Shown here piece after piece: positions 57,251 to 64,000 of a stretch of 64,000 nt of DNA. Under the pieces are notes generated by a model, which saw nothing but the letters and a program-made list of their open reading frames with translations, made no database searches and had not been told where the DNA came from. Both the position numbers and the translations under genes were made by a program. The stretch is from Glossina fuscipes (taxonomy: Eukaryota; Arthropoda; Insecta; Diptera; Glossinidae), in contig NW_024003726.1 in the NCBI RefSeq assembly GCF_014805625.2, forward strand, positions 821,465-885,464, written 5' to 3'. Every line of letters begins with the position of its first letter. Within the stretch, counting starts at the first letter, position 1.

Positions 57251-60249
57251 AACCGAGTAGAAAGTTTAAACAACTGACTGGAGGAAAGGAAACATGAGAC
57301 CAGAAAATGGGGAACTGGGAGGTAACGCTATTGCAAATTTTTAGGGAAGAAGAAAAAAAGTTCATCACATCAAAGCAGTTTTGCTTACGAAACTTTGAAC
57401 TTGATCTCTAAGTTTTCTAATACGCCAGCAGATGTCCTTGGAAGATTTCTATGTTCATTTGAAAACATTTTCAAACAAAAATTTCCCAGTGCTAGCTTTC
57501 TGTTTTCTCAGCCAACACGTAAAACCGATGATTTTGCCATTGGCGAGTTTTTCCAAAAAGTATTCGGGAAAAAAATGAGGTTGAATATTTATACATAGGA
57601 CGACATTTTTGTGTTCTTGGGATTGCAAACTAATTGCAAAAAAAATTCATTCTAATAAAAAAAAACAATGTAACACATATCAAACCTTCAAAAGCGCTTT
57701 TGTCGAAGCACAATTTTTTAGAATATGTGAAAAGTTAACCTAAATCTTAGCTTGATTTTGTTTTTTCGTTAAAATATTGAAGTTTTTCATTCAAATACTC
57801 CCTAATCGCACGAGAATCAATAATTCTAAAAAATCTTCCGTCCTTCTCTAGGTATACCCATGTAAATTAAATGATTTTTTTAGACACAAATTTGCTCTTT
57901 CAATAAAACCACCCCGCGAGGAGGCTCTGGTGTTGCTATTTTTTTAATTCTATCAAAAAATTATTTATTTTAATACTTAAATATATGCTTATTATTCTAT
58001 TACTTTTCCACCCGTCCCAAAACTTTTGTCAAAATATTTTTTTTTAAGTCTGCTACATATTTAAAAATAGTATTTGAAGTTCGATCTATTTTCATCGTTT
58101 AATATTTTGGTAATCTCTATTTTCATAACTTAAATATATCTTATGATAACATGTCTTAAAACATCAAATCCAATCTGATTTTAATAACTATTTTAAACTA
58201 TGTTGTGCATGCTTTCAACAAAATGAGGCAGCTTTAATGTCTGGTCATTTAATCGAAAATAATGATTTTCGCAAAAATTTGTGTTCCCTACGCAGCTCGT
58301 GGTGCATAGAATATTGTCTTTATGCGAACGGTTTTAACAACCGGAAGGACTTAAGACGGACCCACTTTTTATTATATCGATCGATTTAGAAAATGATTCA
58401 GGAAACAAGAACACTACTTCCAATAAAGTGCATTCGTTTTAGTAATAATTCACCCATGATTTTCATGCAAAATGGTATACTTTTTATGAAAGTCCGAATA
58501 TTGGAGGAGCACTTATATGCGATGATATCCAAAAAATACGTGGTCTAAATTCGGTAAGGTTGATTTCTATGACAATTTGTTATTACGAACTACTTTTTAT
58601 CATGAAGTATTGAAAATTATACCTTTTTATAGATAAGATAGACGCATTTTATTATATCAAGCGATTTGAACCATTTTGTGAATCGAACTGAGCCTGCCTG
58701 TCCGTCTCACTGTTTGTTTGATGTTTGTCCATGTAAATTTGTCTTCAAGCTGTAGATCGCCACTTTTGAAATATTTTGATGAAATTTTTTACATGATTTT
58801 ACAAGGATGAACGCTGTTGAAAATAGTTTGGATCGATCCACTTTTGGGCCATTCCTTTGTACTAAGCACTAAGTAAATACTGTATTCTAATAAGAAAATA
58901 TTGACAAATACCTCAAGTTAATCCAAAAATAGATAGGTGAATAGTAAAATAACAAAAAATTCTTCATATAATTTATAAACATATTCAATATTAACATTAC
59001 ATGTGAGAAAAAAAGAAGTACCATGAACTCTTCTCGTAAAAAGGCTGCTATATGCCGAAGTGGTTGTAACTAGCATAAGAAAACTATGCAAGCAAGCAAA
59101 AATTTTATACCAATTTACAAAAGAGAAGAGAACTACGACGTTTTTTTTTTTACTATTATCAATAAATGATACAAACTGCACTCCTTGAAACTTACTAAAA
59201 GGAGACCGTACGTAGGGCAAGGTGTATCATATCTAAATAAGTAGGCTTCTGCGCGTGTGTTTCTTAAGTATAACAGTCTGTGAATTGTTTGTTGCTACCG
59301 AATGTTACCGAACTGGTTACTTTTACAATGAAACGTACGTTTATTCGTTACAACCTCCGATCGTCTGACCTTTTCACTATATAAACATAATATATTATTT
59401 CGTTATACAAAAGTTGCGCCCATCATGGGACTGGTTACACAAAAGTCTCTGACTTTGATTATAAGGTCAAAAATATCCTTTTCTATTACGCTGTGTTCGG
59501 CGAAGTGGTGTGGGCTATCATTAGTCCATCTTACCACAATATAATATCCTCACTTGCTTCTATATAATATTGCATTATATGAAATTTCAAATTATGGTAT
59601 GCAATATTATTTAAAAAATTATAAAAAAAGTACAAAGGCGGTTTAATTTAAAAGTTGTTTTCTAAACCCAACTTCTTTTCTTTGTATCGTTTTTATGTTG
59701 CTATGTTTAACTTCGCTAGGGAAGCCAACCACCACGTGTTTTCTTAAACTCATTTTAAAAAAAAATTTTTTTTTTGTTAATCAATTTCTAAAAACTTATA
59801 TCTTTTCACAAAGATTTTGCTATTGTAATTATTGATATTGTACTTCTTGTTACTCAAACCTTTTATTAGTTGTTTAGATTTGTTTATTTTTTCATATAAT
59901 ATGATGTAAGTCAGACAAGCTCGGCTCTTATTATGTCAACTAGTTGAGCCTTTAATTTGTCCCCTAGACATGGGAATATACAAGAAGTTTCATTGTATGT
60001 TCGGCCTAACGCAATCACGCATCATGGTGGCAGATTGCTAACACATATCGTATACATAGTATTATAAACGTAACTTAAAAATTTATAAAATTTCCGGTAT
60101 TTATGACCTGTTCCATACGTAGGAAAATAAGCGCACTTGCACCACTTAAAAGTTTCAACACAATTTCTCTAATTTGTGCAGAATTCCAATAAAGAAACAA
60201 TATATAATGTTAAATTTGGTACAAGAGTACATTTTTATTTTCATTGCAG
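57251..60249. other. Unassigned intron sequence
   Basis: AT-rich with short meaningless frames. The 67-codon frame at 57395-57598 has no recognisable domain. It ends in the acceptor tttcattgcag of exon J. Confidence 0.5.
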
Positions 60250-60388
60250 ATGGGGGCGTGGTCACCCGGAAGAGTATACAAATGCTATGAACTTGGGCGA
60301 AGAACGATTCGATTCAATTGACTCTGACAAGAAGCCGCGGGCGGGCCAAATACTATGGATTCGTGGGCTTACGCGGTTGCAAACTCAA
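60250..60388 (+). CDS. PMCA: PMCA exon J: start of the calmodulin-binding tail
   Basis: It completes the serine codon of exon I and reads WGRGHPEEYTNAMNLGEERF, then DSDKKPRAGQ, then ILWIRGLTRLQTQ. The last segment is the first half of the basic, tryptophan-containing calmodulin-binding helix that autoinhibits the pump and releases it when Ca2+-calmodulin binds. Acceptor tttcattgcag, donor gtaagtca directly after CAA. In animal PMCAs the exons after this point are alternatively spliced. They must lie beyond the window, since no further PMCA sequence was found to 64000. Confidence 0.95.
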
Positions 60389-61099
60389 GTAAGTCAGTTC
60401 TTTGATTCTTTATTTCATTTCCAAACTATATTATCTCTTAAATATTTATTCATTAATTCTTTTGTTTTTAATTGTGGATTTTTAATTTTTTTACTTACTT
60501 TATTACTTTAGTTATTGTTTTATTTGATATTTTATGATTTAAGGAAGAAAAACGTGAAATATTTCCATATTTGTTAATTTCTCTTTAAGCTTTTAACCAT
60601 TAAAAAATAAACAAATTGTATATGGCAAGGTATTCACGCTTGGAACCCTGAAGGAAAAGTTCTCATTAGCTAATGTTAGCAATAGCAGCAATTATGGAAA
60701 CACACAATTTGAATTTTCGTTGTCTAAGCCATAATTTCCCAATATTTTGTCTTCACTGAGGTGCTCTGAAGCAAGAAGAGGACGTTGCGAGCCACATAAA
60801 CCATACCCATTGCTCATGAGAAAAAAGAACTACTTAACATATTTAAGCAGCTTAAATATTATTAACATATGTTTTTCTTAAATAACTGTCATAATTCCAA
60901 CAATTTTCAAAAAAGGGCTCATGCCTTGGGTGGAATAGACATAAACAAGGATCGCGTGGAAAACGTAAATGACTTTAAAATTTGGTTTGATATTTGTTGA
61001 TAGACTATACATATTTGATTTTAAACTGTTAGGCGCTTGCATGTATTTTCGTCATTTTTTCACTTGAAAAAGACATTTACTGAGAAAAATTGGTATAAT
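60389..61099. other. PMCA intron continuation, nothing recognised
   Basis: T-rich sequence following the donor. No repeat or gene recognised. Confidence 0.5.
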
Positions 61100-61104
61100 A
61101 TATA

Positions 61105-62110
61105 TTAACCAAAATATTTTCCATGATTTTCTACAACTTTTTCCCATCTTTCGGTCAAGATGATGTCAACGTGCCGAAAGAATGTTATTGATTTGACAGC
61201 GATGCAATCATCGATCCATTTTCGCACTTCTTCAGTATTTCGAAATTGCGTGTCAGTGAAGTCATACTGCATCGATCTGAATAAGTTGCAATCAGAAGGC
61301 GCTTTGTGTGGTGAGTACGCTGGTTGCGACAGAACTTCCCATTCGAGATGCAACAGCGTACACTTGACAGCCCTTGTAACGTGTGGACGAGCGTTGTCAT
61401 GCAAGATAAGAACTTTGTGTTTGTTAACTATTATTGCTGTTTTCTTTTTGCAACCATACATCGTTCAATTTGTTCAATTGACATCGGTAAACATCTGCAA
61501 AAACAATTTCATTCGTTTCTAGCAGCTCATAACCCACCATTGGGCCGAACTTTATGACTATGAAGACTCCGTTTCCGTGCCGATGTATGTAGCCCCATTG
61601 GAGTAACCCATGACATTTGCGCTTGAGACTGCCGTAGTAGATCCATTTTTCATTGCCAGTCACAATACTCCACAGAAAACTCTTCTCCTTTTGCATGCAA
61701 CGACATTTTCAGTCATTTTGTGTGGTAGCTATCTTCTCTCCTTGTGGATCTTTCCCATCGCCTGTAAACGTCTGCAAACAGTTGATCAATAAACTGCTAA
61801 ACTGTTCGAAAGTTCTTTGAGAGTTTGAGGTGGGTTTTCGTCCAATTAGTCTTGCAAATCCTTTTTTTTTTGAACTTGCTGGTCCTCCAGGCCTCTTTGT
61901 CACTGGCATGAAAATCACAATTTTTAATCCGGTAAAAGCAAAACCGACAATTGGGATATGATGGACTGAATAACTCAACAATGCTAAATGAAAAACTGTT
62001 ATTTTATGTGGAGAAAGGTCAAAATCATCAAATTTACCCATTAACACTTCGTCAAACTTTAGCACTTCCCCCAATATATGTAGTTGATCGAAATACATGC
62101 AATCACCTAT
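61105..62110 (-). mobile_element. Decayed mariner (mauritiana-like), most of the coding region retained
   Basis: On the minus strand: helix-turn-helix relics (FARLIGRKPTSNSQRTFEQF, 61870-61810), SIVTGNEKWIYYGSLKRK near 61660, YELLETNEIVFADVYRCQLN near 61530, and the frame 61461-61105 with LILHDNARPHV, YSPHKAPSDCNLF and ERWEKVVENHGKYFG. The second and third catalytic aspartates are present 34 residues apart, but the first has become asparagine (GNEKW for GDEKW). Several stops and shifts. Inverted repeats were not identified. Confidence 0.8.
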
Positions 62111-64000
62111 TACATGGCCGTATTAGATGTGCGCACTTACCACCTTTAGTTGTTTCTAACATGACGTATCTTTTTTAGAATTAATTAAAGTAAAAACAGT
62201 GCTTTTTCTTTACATAATACAAATTTATAAGACTAAGCTTTTTATTATTATGTAAAGGATGTCTCCGCACTTTAAACTTTGACGACTGGTTGAACCTTCA
62301 GATCCAAAAATATTTTTATACATATTTTAAGCACATATTGGTGAATTGTAGTATTCATCTCTTATATTATTTTCATTACGTTACGCTTATCTTTTCTATT
62401 ATTTTCAAATCTTGTCTTCCGTAGGTTTTCCGTAGGACTTTATTAAAGCTATTTTGTTGCGGGCTTGCAGTATGTCTAGATTTTAGTGCTTAGGCGAAAT
62501 CATAAACATATAGGACGGCAAAGCTAACGCCTTGACGATTCGCTTATGTACGTCCATTTATATCACCCAGTCATAGTTCTTTTATTTTTCTCTAATAAAC
62601 TGGTGTGGTTTTATTTACAAAATTTCGATTTCACACTAGCTGTAAGTCCTTAGATATCTCTTGATATATATTGAAATTCCACCAAGTTGAACAAGTTTGA
62701 CAAAAAACGTTATAAAAAAATTCGGTAGACAAAATACAAATAGAAAAATCAAACGATTAAAAAGAAATTTTCGATTTTTGTACATAAATAATATATACGT
62801 AAATATTAAAATACATTGGTACATAAACAGTACTAATATAAGCTATATTAACATTTTGTATATTGTAACGTATCAATATGACATAGATATATCAGAGGCT
62901 CATATGACTTTAAATAGATTGGAAGATTTTTTGATGCATTTGTCTACAACACGTGTACAGCGTCCTTAGATGCAATATGCTATTATTGGCCATAGTTAAA
63001 AGCTTCTGTATATTCCACGCATTAAAAAAATTCCGAAATCCTTGAAACATTGTTTTTTTTTTTAAACAATCACTTACAGTTCAATGAGTTTAAATTTTGT
63101 GTAAAAAATATGATTTCGACTGTAGGTTTTATAGGTTTAGTTACAATAACACTTCAAACAACTCTAGAGAAAAATATTTGAGATGATATAAGAGAGATGC
63201 CGCCGACGTCCTTAATATATCAAGATAAAAATGTGAAGATGATTCGAAATAATCATTTTATAGAAAGACTTGGTTGACTGAAACAAGTAATCTCGGATAT
63301 AGGATTATAAGTTGTTTTGATTTATTTGAAATAAATTTATAGACCATTTCATAAGTATAGATGAGACAAGGATAAAGTACAGCATTTTTAAACATGTAGT
63401 TCGAGAAAGCAACAGAAGGCTTCGAACTAGGCAGATGTCATAAAATTTATTCTTTTCATGATTAGCCAAAGAACGTCGCATAAGGCGGATGCAGTCCATT
63501 GAATTCTCTACCTATTGGGACGATACTAAATTTTAATAAATTGAAGTATGAATTGTTTGCCTTCCGTGCAATTTTCAATTTTGTCTTACGGACGAAGTAG
63601 TACCAATGATTAAAATCAATTTTATGTGGAGAAAAACAAAATCCAATTTTCACTGCTAATCTTAGCCCATTTCACTGGATGAGGTAGTTTTCACCTTCCG
63701 GAATAATTCTAAAAGATGATGCTGTAGATAACATAGCTCATTTTCATCATAGCTCATGTTTTTATTGTTGGTTTTAAGATAAGTGAATTTTGAACAATAA
63801 TGCTTCTTAATACAAAAATATTCATTACTAATTGTTTTATAACTAAGAGCTCTTACCGGAGATTCAGTTATAAAGAAAATAGCGATGCAAGTATACATAC
63901 AAAGTAAAGCAAGTACTATATTAACTTCGTGCACAAATGAAGATCATTGGTGCCTTCAACGGAATTTTTGGTAATGAAGGTACTGCTTGTTGATTTATTG
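62111..64000. other. Unassigned sequence at the window edge
   Basis: No PMCA exon was found. A minus-strand stretch at about 63660-63360 (residues such as RKANNSYFNLLKFSIVPIG) could be a very old non-LTR C-terminal relic, but the evidence is weak. Confidence 0.35.

Larger units (their letters stand above)
44051..60249 (+). other. PMCA intron, 16,199 nt
   Basis: It begins gtaagtaa and ends tttcattgcag. It holds the tRNA-like sequence, mariner copy 3, a gypsy relic split by CR1-like copy A, and two decayed mariners. Stretches without any recognised feature are 44051-44686, 44770-45128, 45979-49139, 56142-56579 and 57251-60249. Confidence 0.88.

Noticed and set aside
63360..63660. Possible C-terminal domain of a non-LTR element
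   Set aside because: Only vague similarity, several stops and no adjacent RT motif.

Overview
This is eukaryotic DNA, almost certainly from a fly (Diptera, probably a higher fly). It is AT-rich. The only host gene I can identify is a plasma-membrane Ca2+-ATPase (PMCA) whose exons read almost identically to the Drosophila protein as I remember it. The repeats are also insect types: mariner, Tc1, pogo/Tigger, I-like, CR1/L2-like and R1/LOA-like non-LTR elements, gypsy and errantivirus relics. The species cannot be fixed from the sequence. In D. melanogaster PMCA lies, to my knowledge, on the small TE-rich chromosome 4 (Muller F), which would fit this TE load.

Layout. 1-32.87 kb: no PMCA exon, only transposon remains. 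These are a deleted Tc1 (0.76-1.4 kb), a pogo/Tigger with both ends (1.47-2.69 kb), an errantivirus relic (3.5-5.3 kb), an L2/CR1-like relic (5.3-7.2 kb), a 5'-truncated R1/LOA-like element with a 14-bp target duplication (8.8-10.8 kb), mariner copy 1 holding an assembly gap (11.4-12.0 kb), an almost end-to-end I-like element with 13-bp target duplications (15.8-20.4 kb), a decayed CR1-like copy B (20.5-24.5 kb), and a second I-like relic (25.7-29.5 kb) split by an apparently intact mariner (27.3-28.6 kb). 32.87-60.39 kb: ten consecutive PMCA coding exons on the plus strand, joined in frame. They run from the linker before transmembrane segment 3 to the start of the calmodulin-binding tail, with introns of 8.4 kb and 16.2 kb and a 63-nt intron that has no stop in frame. 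The 8.4-kb intron holds a 1.06-kb solo LTR inside an older repeat and a tRNA-derived SINE. The 16.2-kb intron holds a tRNA-like sequence, mariner copy 3 with a second gap, a gypsy pol relic split by a near full-length CR1-like element (copy A), and two decayed mariners; a third lies downstream at 61-62 kb.

Main points for a second look. (1) In CR1-like copy A, ORF1 ends in TCA-AAA-AAC-TAA, a classic -1 slippery heptamer in the correct phase against the stop. ORF2 lies in the -1 frame and has no ATG before its endonuclease domain, so it may be made as an ORF1-ORF2 fusion. (2) The PMCA mini-intron keeps the reading frame open whether or not it is removed. (3) The solo LTR can be dated against a related empty site 23 kb away. 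(4) One mariner copy has a full-length DD34D transposase and matching ends, while its two relatives each hold a 400-N assembly gap.

The PMCA exons belong to one transcript unit, and the mobile elements are independent passengers. No prokaryotic feature, CRISPR array or operon is present.
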